Positions 13,934-22,442 of a DNA stretch of 56,110 bases are shown here, piece after piece. The stretch comes from Phycisphaerales bacterium. GTDB taxonomy: Bacteria; Planctomycetota; Phycisphaerae; Phycisphaerales; UBA1924. Where the stretch lies: NCBI GenBank assembly GCA_029260435.1, contig JAJDDG010000141.1:1-56110 (forward strand), read 5' to 3'. How positions within the stretch are numbered: the stretch's first letter is position 1; each line of letters begins with the position of its first letter. A program made the translations under genes and the position numbers. The notes below the pieces were generated by a model. It made no database searches. It was given only the letters and a program-made list of their open reading frames with translations, and was not told where the DNA came from.

Positions 13934-16066
13934 TCAGAGGCCGATGCTTTTGAGGAAGGGTTCGATGGAGCGTTCGCGTTTGAGGAATGCGCGGATGGAT
14001 TCGTTGACATCGCGTGCGCCGCCCGTCGCGTAGATCTCGTCGCGGAGTCGCATGCCGATGTTCTTGTCCATGTATCCGCCTCGGGATTTTTCGAAGACGG
14101 TCGCCATGTCTGCGGCGATGGCGTCTGCCCAGGCGTAGCCGTAGTAGGAGGCGGAGTACCCGGCCATGTGCCCGAATGTGGCGGAGAAGCTGGTGCCCTC
14201 TGGTGGGGCGAGGAAGACATCGCCCATTGCTTTGTTGAGCACCTTGCCCGCGTCAACGGATTGCTTTGCGGTGTGGAGGCGGAGGTCGCCGATGCCGAAG
14301 CAGAGCTGGCGGCGGTAGAAAGTGGCGACGGTGGCGAGCTTGGCTTCCTGCATGCGCGCGAGCACGGCGGGTTCGATCTTGCGTGATGGATCCTGGTAGT
14401 GCCCGGCGAACTTGTTGAGGACGCCCGTGTCCCAGATCCAGTTTTCGAGCATCTGTGATGGGGCTTCGACGAAATCGCGCGGGACGCCCGTGCCTGCGAA
14501 TCGTCCGGTCTTGGCGCGGGTGACGATGGAGTGGAGCGCGTGCCCGAATTCGTGGAAGAGTGTTTCGACCTCGGTGTGCAGGAGAAGAGAGGGTTTGTCG
14601 CCGACGGGGGGTGTGAAGTTGCAGACGAGCGCGACGACGGGGCGCTGATAGCGCGAGGGTGTGAGCTGTTTGCCGGTGATGATGTCGAACTGGGCGAAGT
14701 GCTTGTACTTGCCGTCGCGGGGGAACATGTCCAGGTAGAACATGCCGAGTGGTTCGCGGGTTTTGGCGTCGGACGTGACAAAGAGGCGCAGGTCGTTCAC
14801 CCACTTCTGCGGCGGCTCGATCTCAGTGAACTCGAGCCCGAAGATGGTTTCGTAGACATCGAACATGCCGTCGAGGGTGCGGTCGAGCGGGAAGAAGACG
14901 CGGAGTTCCTCGGCGTTGACAGAGAACTCACGCTTGGCGATTTCGTTCTGGTAGTACCGGAAATCCCAGAGGTAGAGCTTGCAGTGGGGGTTGCCCGTGT
15001 CTTTGGCTTTCATGCTGCGCATGCGCTCGATCTCGGTATCGAACTTGGGCTGGAGACCTTCGTTGAGTTCTTCGAGGAAGGACAGCGCGGTGTCGCCCGA
15101 GCCGGCCATGAGGATCTCGGTGCGGTAGTCGGCCCATGAGTTGTAGCCGAGCATGGTGGCGACCTCGCGGCGGAGGCGGACCATTTTGTTGAGGACGGGG
15201 GCGTTTTTATCCTGGATGATGGAGTAGCGGGCGAGCTTGAGGTTCTTCCTGGTTTCCTCGCGTGGGCAGGAGTTCATGACCGCCATGTACTGCGCGACGT
15301 TTGTCACCGCGATGACATACTGGTCGCCCTCGCGGGGGAGTTGTTCGAGGACGGATTCGGGTGTGCCTTCGAGCTCGTAGGGCATGAGGCGGAGTTCGAG
15401 TTTGGCGTCGGCGATGTTCTTGGAGAAATCGGTGGTGGTGCGGGAGAGCTGTTTCTGGAGGTCTTCGAGTATGGCGCGTGTGGCTTTGTCGAGGTGCATG
15501 CCGGCGCGGCGGTAGTCGCGCATGGTGTGCTCGAGGAGTCTCGCCATCTCGTCGGTCGGCGCGGCGCGCGATCCGGCTTCGACCATGTTCGCGTACGTGT
15601 TGCAGGTGGTGTAGACATCCTCGCGGTACCCGGCTTCGACAAGCCAGTCGGACATGTCCTTGACCTGCTGGGTTGCGGCGTTGCGGACACTTGCGCTGGG
15701 GGAGGTTTCCTTGATGAGGTAGATGCGCGAGAGGGTGGTGTTGAGTTCGTAGTAGATATCGTCGAGGGCGAGGATCGTGGAATCGAAGTTGATGAGGGCG
15801 CGGTCCTGCGCGGCGAGTGCATCCATGCGGGTGTCGGCGGTGCGCATCGCTTTGTTCGCGGCCTGCTCGATCGCCTGTTGCGTGTCTTCGAAGATGGGCA
15901 TGGAGAGGACCGCGTTGTGCTGCTGGGCGAGCGCCTGGAACTCGGCGAACGAGGAGGGCTCGGGCATGTGGCGGATGACAGCCTGGCGGCGCTGTTCCTG
16001 CATGGAGGAACAGGAGATTGCTGCGAGGCTTGCGGCGGCGATGCTCAGCAGGATGATGCGGTTCAT
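13934..16066 (-). CDS. M3 family metallopeptidase, predicted lipoprotein
   Basis: Zinc peptidase of the oligopeptidase A / dipeptidyl carboxypeptidase type, which degrades oligopeptides. The zinc motif HEFGH is at about residues 505-509 inside TLFHEFGHALHS, and other family blocks are present (LYLWDFRYYQNE, PLGMFYLDMFPRDGKY, MLENWIWD, YSASYYGYAWADA). Length of 710 residues is normal for the family. Unlike the cytosolic E. coli enzymes, it starts with a signal ending AAISCSS, a plausible lipobox, so it probably acts outside the cytoplasmic membrane. ATG 16066 follows AGGAG with about 8 bases spacing. Confidence 0.93.
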   Translation of the reverse strand: MNRIILLSIAAASLAAISCSSMQEQRRQAVIRHMPEPSSFAEFQALAQQHNAVLSMPIFEDTQQAIEQAANKAMRTADTRMDALAAQDRALINFDSTILALDDIYYELNTTLSRIYLIKETSPSASVRNAATQQVKDMSDWLVEAGYREDVYTTCNTYANMVEAGSRAAPTDEMARLLEHTMRDYRRAGMHLDKATRAILEDLQKQLSRTTTDFSKNIADAKLELRLMPYELEGTPESVLEQLPREGDQYVIAVTNVAQYMAVMNSCPREETRKNLKLARYSIIQDKNAPVLNKMVRLRREVATMLGYNSWADYRTEILMAGSGDTALSFLEELNEGLQPKFDTEIERMRSMKAKDTGNPHCKLYLWDFRYYQNEIAKREFSVNAEELRVFFPLDRTLDGMFDVYETIFGLEFTEIEPPQKWVNDLRLFVTSDAKTREPLGMFYLDMFPRDGKYKHFAQFDIITGKQLTPSRYQRPVVALVCNFTPPVGDKPSLLLHTEVETLFHEFGHALHSIVTRAKTGRFAGTGVPRDFVEAPSQMLENWIWDTGVLNKFAGHYQDPSRKIEPAVLARMQEAKLATVATFYRRQLCFGIGDLRLHTAKQSVDAGKVLNKAMGDVFLAPPEGTSFSATFGHMAGYSASYYGYAWADAIAADMATVFEKSRGGYMDKNIGMRLRDEIYATGGARDVNESIRAFLKRERSIEPFLKSIGL

Positions 16067-16096
16067 GGTGGTTTCTCCTGGGGGTGGCTTGCCAGT

Positions 16097-16864
16097 CTAG
16101 CGGGCGGGGCGGTCGGAATCCTGCTTTTTCATGATGAACAGGTAGTTGAAGCCGCGGAGGAAGTAGTTGCCCTCGACGGCGGCTCTGTTCCAGTTGCCTT
16201 TGGAGAGTTTGGCGTTCTGGCGGACGACAGCGATGATATCCACCGGGCGGAATTGCTCGCGCATGATCGAAAAAAGTTCGAAACCGATGGGCATGAACGG
16301 CTGATTTTTCTTGAACGAGTCGGAGACGTACAACGCCATGTAGCGGCGGTTTTTCAGCACGCGGTGGCACTCGGTGATGACATCGCGCATCGCGTCGTAG
16401 TACGCGGTGCCGGCGTCCTGCCCGAAGGCGGGGAGCTTGCCGATGCAGCGGGGGTCGTCGGTGTATTCGATGTGGGTTGAGTAGGGCGGATCGATAAAAA
16501 TGAAATCGGCTTTGGCGTCTTCGAGCGGGAGCTTGCGTGCGTCGGCGCGGAAGATGTCTTCACGGGTGGGGCCGAGGTCGTAGCCGAGCGCGCGTCGGTT
16601 GAGGTCGCGGGCGACATCGATTGTTGTCCCCGAGCCGCACATGGGATCGACGATGAGGTCTTTCTCTCGGGTGTATCGCTGAAGACATTGCCAGATGACC
16701 CAGCTCGGTGTTGCGCCGGTGTAGTTTTTGTCGCCCTGGATTGTGTCGGCGTAGTGCTGGGAGGGGTACTCCCAGAGGGTGGTGGAGAAGACTTTGAGCG
16801 GCGGCTTGGAGAAGGGTTCGCGCCTGGTGCGCTTCTTCGGTGGTGTCTGGCGGGGTGGTTTCAC
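16097..16864 (-). CDS. DNA methylase (N4/N6-type), 255 residues
   Basis: S-adenosylmethionine-dependent methyltransferase. The SAM-binding motif DPMCGSGTT is at residues 73-81 and the catalytic DPPY at 125-128, in that order, which is the layout of amino-methyltransferases acting on adenine N6 or cytosine N4. There is no long target-recognition segment between them. The start is GTG 16864, overlapping the stop of the upstream DHH gene by 4 bases (GTGA); the reading further upstream is a shadow of that gene. No restriction enzyme lies nearby, so it would be a solitary methylase. The DPPY and GSGT motifs also occur in some RNA guanine methylases, so an RNA target is not excluded. Confidence 0.8.
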   Translation of the reverse strand: MKPPRQTPPKKRTRREPFSKPPLKVFSTTLWEYPSQHYADTIQGDKNYTGATPSWVIWQCLQRYTREKDLIVDPMCGSGTTIDVARDLNRRALGYDLGPTREDIFRADARKLPLEDAKADFIFIDPPYSTHIEYTDDPRCIGKLPAFGQDAGTAYYDAMRDVITECHRVLKNRRYMALYVSDSFKKNQPFMPIGFELFSIMREQFRPVDIIAVVRQNAKLSKGNWNRAAVEGNYFLRGFNYLFIMKKQDSDRPAR

Positions 16865-17916
16865 CCTGCGGTACCCTCGAGCGCGGCGATGATGAGTGCG
16901 CGAGCTTCGGCGAGGGGCTTGTGGATCTTTGCGCCGGCGGCGTGGACATGACCGCCGCCGTTGAACTGCTGGGCGAGGGTGTTGACATCGATGTGGTCCG
17001 GGCCCGCTTTGGAGCGGAAGGAGACCTTGGACATTTCTGGGTCCACCTCGGTGATCACGGCAACGGCACGGACGGAGGCGACGGACTGTGGCAGGTCGGC
17101 GAGCCCGCCGACGTCGTCCATCGATACGCCGCACTCGTCTGCATCCTGCTGGGAGATTGTGATGACGGCGGCGGCGTCGTTGGCGAAGAGCTGCATGTTG
17201 TTGAGCGCGCGTGTGATGATGCGGAGGCGGGAGACGTCGTCACTCTGCTCGACGAGTCGGTAGAGGGCGTTGTGCTGTACGCCCGCGTCGATGAGATCTG
17301 CGGCGAGGCGCATGGTGTCCGGGGTGACACTCGAGTATCGGAAGAAGCCGGTGTCGGTCGCGATGCCGAGATAGAGCGGCTCGGCGATGGAGACGGGCAG
17401 GTCGCTCGGTTCGGCGCCGAGCAGGTTGCAGCAGATATCGGCGGCGATCTGGGCGGCGGCGGCGGCGCTGGTGCGGATGAGGCGCGCGGCGGCGATCTCG
17501 GGGTCGCCGTGCGCGTGGTGGTCGATGATGATGGTTGAATCTTCGCGCCCGGCGATCCATGTGCGCGCGTCGGCGAGCTGGTTCCACGAGCCGGTATCGA
17601 GGATGGCGACAGTATCGATGTTGTCGAGCGCGGCTTCGGACCAGCAGTCGGCGTGTTCGTGTATCACGGGTGTGTCGGCGAGGACCGGGTCGAAACGCGC
17701 GGGCCAGGGGTTGAGGTAAACAGGTATCGCGTGTTTGCCCATGCGGGTGAGTGTGCGCGCCAGGGCGAGTGTGGAACCGATCGCGTCGCCGTCTGGCTTG
17801 GCGTGGGTCAGGATCGCTATGCGCTGCGCTGCGCGGAGGCGGTCGGCGATCGAGGGCACGTCCGTGTTGGATTCCCAGGTCTGGGTCATTGCGGTGTCTC
17901 GCGGGGGTGTGTTCAC
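16861..17916 (-). CDS. DHH family phosphoesterase (NrnA-like)
   Basis: Predicted bifunctional oligoribonuclease and 3'-phosphoadenosine 5'-phosphate phosphatase, which clears nanoRNA in the cytosol. Motifs: THAKPDGDAIGS at 37-48 (metal-binding His and Asp), LDTGSWNQL, the DHH triad within IIIDHHAHGD, and the DHHA1 substrate-binding motif GGGHVHAAG near the C-terminus. Length of 351 residues fits, slightly longer than B. subtilis NrnA. GTG 17916 overlaps the ribF stop by 4 bases (GTGA); ATG 17889 is the alternative. ribF next to an nrnA-type gene is a common bacterial arrangement, which supports the call. Confidence 0.88.
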   Translation of the reverse strand: MNTPPRDTAMTQTWESNTDVPSIADRLRAAQRIAILTHAKPDGDAIGSTLALARTLTRMGKHAIPVYLNPWPARFDPVLADTPVIHEHADCWSEAALDNIDTVAILDTGSWNQLADARTWIAGREDSTIIIDHHAHGDPEIAAARLIRTSAAAAAQIAADICCNLLGAEPSDLPVSIAEPLYLGIATDTGFFRYSSVTPDTMRLAADLIDAGVQHNALYRLVEQSDDVSRLRIITRALNNMQLFANDAAAVITISQQDADECGVSMDDVGGLADLPQSVASVRAVAVITEVDPEMSKVSFRSKAGPDHIDVNTLAQQFNGGGHVHAAGAKIHKPLAEARALIIAALEGTAG

Positions 17917-18896
17917 GCGGATGCTTCCTGATGGGGTGCGGGTTGGGTCGGTTTGTGCTCGACCAGATGGCGGGCACGCTGGACATCGCTCTCGATCTGC
18001 TCGACGAGCGGCTCGATCCCCTCGAACCTGGCTTGATCGCGCAGGTGATGGTGCAGGTCCAGGCGGAGGTGCCAGTTGTATTCGTATGGGTTCGCGGGGT
18101 TGGGTGGCGACCAGTCGATGAGGTGGGCTTCAACGGTACGCCGGGTGTCGTTGAACGTGGCGCGCGGGCCGACGTGGATCGCGGCGGGGCAGGTCTGTCC
18201 TGAGGGGAGGATCGCGGAGCCTGCGTAAACGGCGTCGGCGGGGAGGAGGCAGGGTGTATCGAGGTTCGCGGTGGGGAAGCCGATGGTGCGCCCCCGTTGG
18301 TCGCCCATGACGACGATGCCGGTGAGCTGGTGTGGGCGTGAGAGGACGCGGGCGGCGTCGTGCACGCGCCCGTGCTCGATTAACCACCGGGTGATCGTGC
18401 TGGATGCACGAACGATGGTTTGGTCTGCGAGATCGATGTCGATTTCTTCAACGATCTGCACATCGAAGTTGTGCTTCTTTGAAAATGCGCGGAGGGTGTC
18501 GGCATCGCCCGCGCGGTTGTGGCCGAACCGGAAGTCGTCGCCCTCGACGAAACACGCGGGGGCGTGGTCATTGACGACACGCTGGATGAACTGCTCGGGT
18601 GAGAGCGCGAGCATGTCTGTGGTTGGTTCGATGACCACGACCTTGTCTGCACCGGCCTGTTTGAGCAATTCGATGCGACGCTCGAGGGGGTGAATGCAGG
18701 GTCTGGTCGGGGTACCCCGGAGGATCGCGAACGGGTGGGGATCGAACGTGAGGACGGCGACGCGGAGGGCGGGCGAAACGGCGTCCGCGATAGCGCGGGC
18801 GCGGTGGATCAGCGCGAGGTGCCCGGCGTGGACTGCCTCGAAGTTGCCGATCGTGACGACGGTTCGGCGGGCGGGATGATCGGAGGGACCGGGCAT
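17913..18896 (-). CDS. ribF: bifunctional riboflavin kinase / FAD synthetase
   Basis: Makes FMN and FAD from riboflavin. N-terminal adenylyltransferase half: IGNFEAVHAGH at 16-26, FDPHPFAIL, FVEGDDFRFGHNRAG and IVRASSTITRWL. C-terminal riboflavin kinase half: GRTIGFPTANLD with the PTAN motif, and VEAHLID. Length of 327 residues is usual. The nucleotide-binding signature normally reads GNFDGVHxGH; here the DG is EA. The HxGH residues that act in catalysis are kept. It is first gene of a coupled run (ribF, DHH phosphoesterase, DNA methylase), divergent from the futalosine hydrolase gene with 63 bases between starts. Confidence 0.93.
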   Translation of the reverse strand: MPGPSDHPARRTVVTIGNFEAVHAGHLALIHRARAIADAVSPALRVAVLTFDPHPFAILRGTPTRPCIHPLERRIELLKQAGADKVVVIEPTTDMLALSPEQFIQRVVNDHAPACFVEGDDFRFGHNRAGDADTLRAFSKKHNFDVQIVEEIDIDLADQTIVRASSTITRWLIEHGRVHDAARVLSRPHQLTGIVVMGDQRGRTIGFPTANLDTPCLLPADAVYAGSAILPSGQTCPAAIHVGPRATFNDTRRTVEAHLIDWSPPNPANPYEYNWHLRLDLHHHLRDQARFEGIEPLVEQIESDVQRARHLVEHKPTQPAPHQEASA

Positions 18897-18959
18897 ACCG
18901 ACAACCCTAGGCGATCCGGGGGGGACTCGCCAGAGTCGCGGAGGGGGTACGCTTAGCGC

Positions 18960-19712
18960 ATGGCGAGCGGAGCATTAGAGCGAGTGGTTGTGGGAGGGAG
19001 CTGGCTGATCGCCGTGCCGACGATGCAGGAAGCGGAGGCGGTCGTGTGCGGGGTGGGCGGGGGTGATCTGTCGAGCGACAAAGGGTGGACGGAGCAGCGC
19101 GTAAACGATCGGTTCGGGGTCGTTGTCTGCGGCGTGGGGAAGGCGAATGCTGCGGGTGCGGTTGGGCGGTGCTACGCGCCGGAGCGGCACGCCGGGGTGA
19201 TCAGCATGGGGGTGTGCGGAGCGCTGGCGTGTATAGATGATGCGGGAAATGGGGGGTGGGCGTGCGACATCGGGCAGGTGGTGATCGGGACGATGGCGGT
19301 GTTCGCGGATGAGGGGGTCGCGGTGCCCGGCGGGTTTGAGGACATCGCGTCGCTGGGGTTCGGGCCTGTGGTGGATATCGGAGTAGACGGGGTGGGCATC
19401 CGGTGTGACGAAAAGATGGTGCAGGCGGTGCGCGATGCTGCGGGCGATGGTTGCGCGGTAGGCGAGATCGCTACGGTTTCGACGTGCAGCGGGACGGATG
19501 CGCTGGCGCGGGAGATTGCTTCTCGGACGGGCGCGATCGCGGAGGCGATGGAGGGGGCTGCGATCGGTGCGGCGGTGCTGCGGATCGGGGGAGCGGGCGC
19601 GCGATTCCTTGAACTGCGGTGCGTGAGCAACACGACGGGGGATCGCGGGGCGCAGCTGTGGGACATCGGCGCCGGGCTCGCGGGGCTTGCCCGCGCGGCG
19701 AGCTTCCTATAA
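18960..19712 (+). CDS. mqnB: futalosine hydrolase (nucleoside phosphorylase fold)
   Basis: Predicted to release hypoxanthine from futalosine in the alternative menaquinone pathway. The 250-residue protein has the nucleosidase layout: VCGVGKANAA and ISMGVCGAL in the N-terminal half, ATVSTCSGTDALA near 165, EAMEGAA near 196 (the MEGA motif that binds the ribose), and LRCVSNTTGDR followed by LWDI, where the Asp would act on the base. The SN..GDR...W tail is characteristic of MqnB. No other mqn gene is in the window. An MTA/SAH-type nucleosidase is the alternative; the C-terminal block makes MqnB more likely. Confidence 0.75.
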   Translation: MASGALERVVVGGSWLIAVPTMQEAEAVVCGVGGGDLSSDKGWTEQRVNDRFGVVVCGVGKANAAGAVGRCYAPERHAGVISMGVCGALACIDDAGNGGWACDIGQVVIGTMAVFADEGVAVPGGFEDIASLGFGPVVDIGVDGVGIRCDEKMVQAVRDAAGDGCAVGEIATVSTCSGTDALAREIASRTGAIAEAMEGAAIGAAVLRIGGAGARFLELRCVSNTTGDRGAQLWDIGAGLAGLARAASFL

Positions 19713-19860
19713 CGCGCGGGGAGATGAACGGGCTGGGACGGTTGGTGGGGGTGGACGGACGGGGCACTCGTGGCGGGGGCTTCACGGCGGGGTGGGAACC
19801 GCCGATCTTCGTGGCGTGGCGCGCGTTTATCTTGCGCGGCGCGGATACGGAGCTCAGGCA

Positions 19861-21027
19861 ATGGCGATCGCCCGACGGCGCAATTCATCTCCCCTGATCG
19901 CGGTTGACTTCGGCGTGTATGCGCTGAAGGCGATCCAGGTGAGCGGCGGGAGCAACGACGAACCGCTCATGCTCATGGGCTGCGGGCGTGTGGACGTGCC
20001 AGCAGAATTGTACGAGAAGCCGGTGGAGCGCCTTGCGTTCCAGGCGCAGGAACTGCAGCGGCTGCTGAACAAAGGCGGGATGAAGGCGAAGCGGGCGGTG
20101 TGCTCGGTGTCCGCGGGCACGGCGTTGGTGCAGCATCTGCGGGTGCAGGGCGGGGACGCGGGAACAATCAAAAGCCAGGTCGAGGAACAGCTCGAGCAGA
20201 AGCTCGGGGTGTTTCCGGCGGCGTGCATTGTCCGGCACCATCAGGTTGGCGAGGTGCATCACCACAGCAGGAAATGGGCGGAGTTGCTAGTGACCGTGAT
20301 GCCGCGCGAGACTGTGCTGTCGCACATGAACGCGATGCGTGCGTGCAAGCTGGAGGTTGTCGGTGTGCATTCGGAGCACACGGCGCTGGTGCATCTATTC
20401 GAAGGGTTCGGGCGGTTTGCCGGTGACGATTCGCACCAGCTGTATATCGACTTCGGGTACGGCACGACGAAGGCCGTGATCGCGAAGGACGGTGAGATAG
20501 CACTGGCGCGGACAATTAGTATGGGTGGGCTGATGATTGATCGTGCTCTTGCACGCGAGCGCAAGTGCTCGGCGGAGCAGGCAAATCTGCAGCGCAAGCG
20601 GGCGTATATCACGCATCTGGTTGCGCGGCAGAGTGCGGTTGCTGCGGGCGGGCATAGCGGTAGCGACGCGCATGACTCTTGCGGGGGTCCGTTGGAGCCC
20701 GTGCTGGGCACGAGCGGCGGCGCGACGGGGGAGCGTCACGATGTGATGGACGCGATCGGCGAGGAGATCTGGATGTGCCTGCGTCACTTCGGCGCGGTGC
20801 GTGAAGATGCGCGCATCGGTCGGGCGGTGCTGGTCGGCGGCGACTCGCGAGACCGCGAGCTTGCGGGGCGTGTCGCCCGTCTGGTGGACATCCCGATGCA
20901 GGTGCTCGATCCGTTTGCGTTGGTCGAGAAGGCGAAGAAGGTTGGCGAGGTCGGGATGTCGGCCAGCGAGCCGCACCCCGGGATGGCGGTCGCGATGGGT
21001 CTGTGCCTCGCGCCATCGGATATCTGA
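19861..21027 (+). CDS. pilM: type IV pilus assembly protein PilM
   Basis: Actin/FtsA-fold cytoplasmic protein that docks onto the PilN tail. A nucleotide-binding phosphate loop is seen in LIAVDFGVYALKAIQV near the start and a second one in LYIDFGYGTTKAVIA; CLRHFGAVREDARIGRAVLVGGDS and GMAVAMGLCLA near the end match PilM. From ATG 19861 the product is 388 residues. A GGAG lies about 9 bases upstream. The frame is open further upstream to 19687, but that stretch has no PilM similarity. There is a Gly/Ser-rich insertion of about 40 residues around 255-295. First gene of pilM-N-O-P-B. Confidence 0.9.
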   Translation: MAIARRRNSSPLIAVDFGVYALKAIQVSGGSNDEPLMLMGCGRVDVPAELYEKPVERLAFQAQELQRLLNKGGMKAKRAVCSVSAGTALVQHLRVQGGDAGTIKSQVEEQLEQKLGVFPAACIVRHHQVGEVHHHSRKWAELLVTVMPRETVLSHMNAMRACKLEVVGVHSEHTALVHLFEGFGRFAGDDSHQLYIDFGYGTTKAVIAKDGEIALARTISMGGLMIDRALARERKCSAEQANLQRKRAYITHLVARQSAVAAGGHSGSDAHDSCGGPLEPVLGTSGGATGERHDVMDAIGEEIWMCLRHFGAVREDARIGRAVLVGGDSRDRELAGRVARLVDIPMQVLDPFALVEKAKKVGEVGMSASEPHPGMAVAMGLCLAPSDI

Positions 21028-21085
21028 GCAGGCACTTGGAACTCGTTCGGCGCTTCGCGCGTCGGCGGCAGGAACGGCAGGAATC

Positions 21086-21889
21086 ATGCTGAAGCTGGGC
21101 AACACATCAAGCGGCGGGGACGGGAGTTTCCTCCCCGAGGATTACCTTGCGAAGAAGGCGCACAGCCGAACGAACACGATTGCACTCACGCTGTTCTCCG
21201 TTGCGACGGTCGGTGTGATCGGGGCGTTCTTCGTGACACACCGTCAGTGGAACGACGTGCGCACCTATCAGGAAGCGATCAACGTCCGGTACTCGCAGGC
21301 GGCAAAAGACATCGAACAGCTCAAGCAGCTCGAAGCGCAGAAGACGCAGTTGCTTGCGAAGGCGGAGCTGACGACCTCGCTCATCGAGCGCGTGCCGCGT
21401 TCGATTCTGCTCGCGGAGCTGGTGAACCGGATGCCGGAGGAAATGACCCTGCTGGAGCTTGATCTGGAAGCGAAGCGGGTAAAGGTACAGAAGAAACCGC
21501 CCGCCGCGGCTTCGAGCACCGGCTCGTCAACTCTGGCGTCTCGGGTGTCTGCGCAAGCGGCAAACGGCGCGAGCGCGGTGCCGCAGTACGACGCGCCTCG
21601 GTTTGACACAACCGTGACGTTGATCGGCGTGGCGCCGACGCACTCGCTTGTTGCTGCGTACGCGTCGAACCTGCAGTCTTGCACGCTGCTGAGCAATGTG
21701 GAGCTGCGCTTCTCTGACAAGACGAAGATCAAGGATCAGAATATGTACAAGTTCCGCCTCGACTGCACGCTCGACCCGGTTGCGGACGCGAGAGAACTCA
21801 ACCCCGAGGACAACCCGACGCTGGCTGTAGATCAGATCCGCGATGGCGTGATGAGCGGCGTGACGGTCAATGCGCAGGAGGGACCGTGA
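21086..21889 (+). CDS. pilN: PilN-like inner-membrane platform protein
   Basis: Bitopic protein: a cytoplasmic N-terminus of about 30 residues, one membrane helix (ALTLFSVATVGVIGAFFV), a coiled coil rich in Gln/Glu/Lys (residues ~60-110) and a periplasmic ferredoxin-like domain (FDTTVTLIGVAPTHSLVAAY). This is the build of PilN, which binds PilM inside and PilO outside. An Ala/Ser-rich linker splits the periplasmic part. ATG 21086 follows GGCAGGAA. It is placed between pilM and pilO. Sequence identity to model PilN looks low, so the call rests on topology and context. Confidence 0.8.
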   Translation: MLKLGNTSSGGDGSFLPEDYLAKKAHSRTNTIALTLFSVATVGVIGAFFVTHRQWNDVRTYQEAINVRYSQAAKDIEQLKQLEAQKTQLLAKAELTTSLIERVPRSILLAELVNRMPEEMTLLELDLEAKRVKVQKKPPAAASSTGSSTLASRVSAQAANGASAVPQYDAPRFDTTVTLIGVAPTHSLVAAYASNLQSCTLLSNVELRFSDKTKIKDQNMYKFRLDCTLDPVADARELNPEDNPTLAVDQIRDGVMSGVTVNAQEGP

Positions 21890-21890
21890 T

Positions 21891-22442
21891 ATGAAACTGG
21901 GATTTCTTGAACTCGTATTTTTCCTTGTACTGCTGGCCTTGCCGGTGAGTGCGTATTGGTTTGTGTTTCAGCCGCAGAACCTTGAGATCGCCGAAGCGAA
22001 GAGCGAGATCGAGCACAAGGAATTGATGCTCGGAAAGCTTTCGCAAGCGACGGCTCAGACAGAGGATCTGCAGCGTGCGAACAAAGAGATCGCTGAGAGC
22101 ATCGCGCTAGTTGAATCGCGGCTTCCCGGGACGAAAGAGGTCGAGGTCGTACTGCAACAGGTCGCGGACCTTGCGCGGTCGAACCGCCTTGATCTGACGA
22201 AGGTGAAGACCGAGAAACCGGTGCAGTCGGCGCGGTACATGGAGCAGCCGCTGGAGATGACGATCTCCGGAGACTTTGATTCGTTCTACACATTCCTGCT
22301 CGATCTCGAGCAGCTGGATCGGATCACGCGGATGCCGGAACTGAATATCGAGAAAGAGGAAAAAGTGGACGGGATGATGCAGGCATCGTTCACGTTGAGC
22401 ATCTATTTCGAGCCCGAAGCAGGCATGGGAGGCGAAGGATGA
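21891..22442 (+). CDS. pilO: PilO-like inner-membrane platform protein
   Basis: 183 residues: a short cytoplasmic start, one membrane helix (FLELVFFLVLLALPVSAYWF), a coiled coil of about 60 residues, then a periplasmic domain with EVVLQQVADLARSNRLDLTKV and MEQPLEMTISGDFDSFYTFLLDLEQLDRI (split here only by one residue run), the signature of PilO and GspM-like proteins. ATG 21891 follows the pilN stop by one base and is preceded by GGAGGGA. Its stop overlaps the next start by 4 bases (ATGA). It forms heterodimers with PilN in known systems. Confidence 0.85.
   Translation: MKLGFLELVFFLVLLALPVSAYWFVFQPQNLEIAEAKSEIEHKELMLGKLSQATAQTEDLQRANKEIAESIALVESRLPGTKEVEVVLQQVADLARSNRLDLTKVKTEKPVQSARYMEQPLEMTISGDFDSFYTFLLDLEQLDRITRMPELNIEKEEKVDGMMQASFTLSIYFEPEAGMGGEG

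Noticed and set aside
16097-16864. DNA methylase as part of a restriction-modification or phage defence system
   Set aside because: Neighbours are ribF, an NrnA-like gene and a peptidase; there is no nuclease, helicase or specificity subunit.
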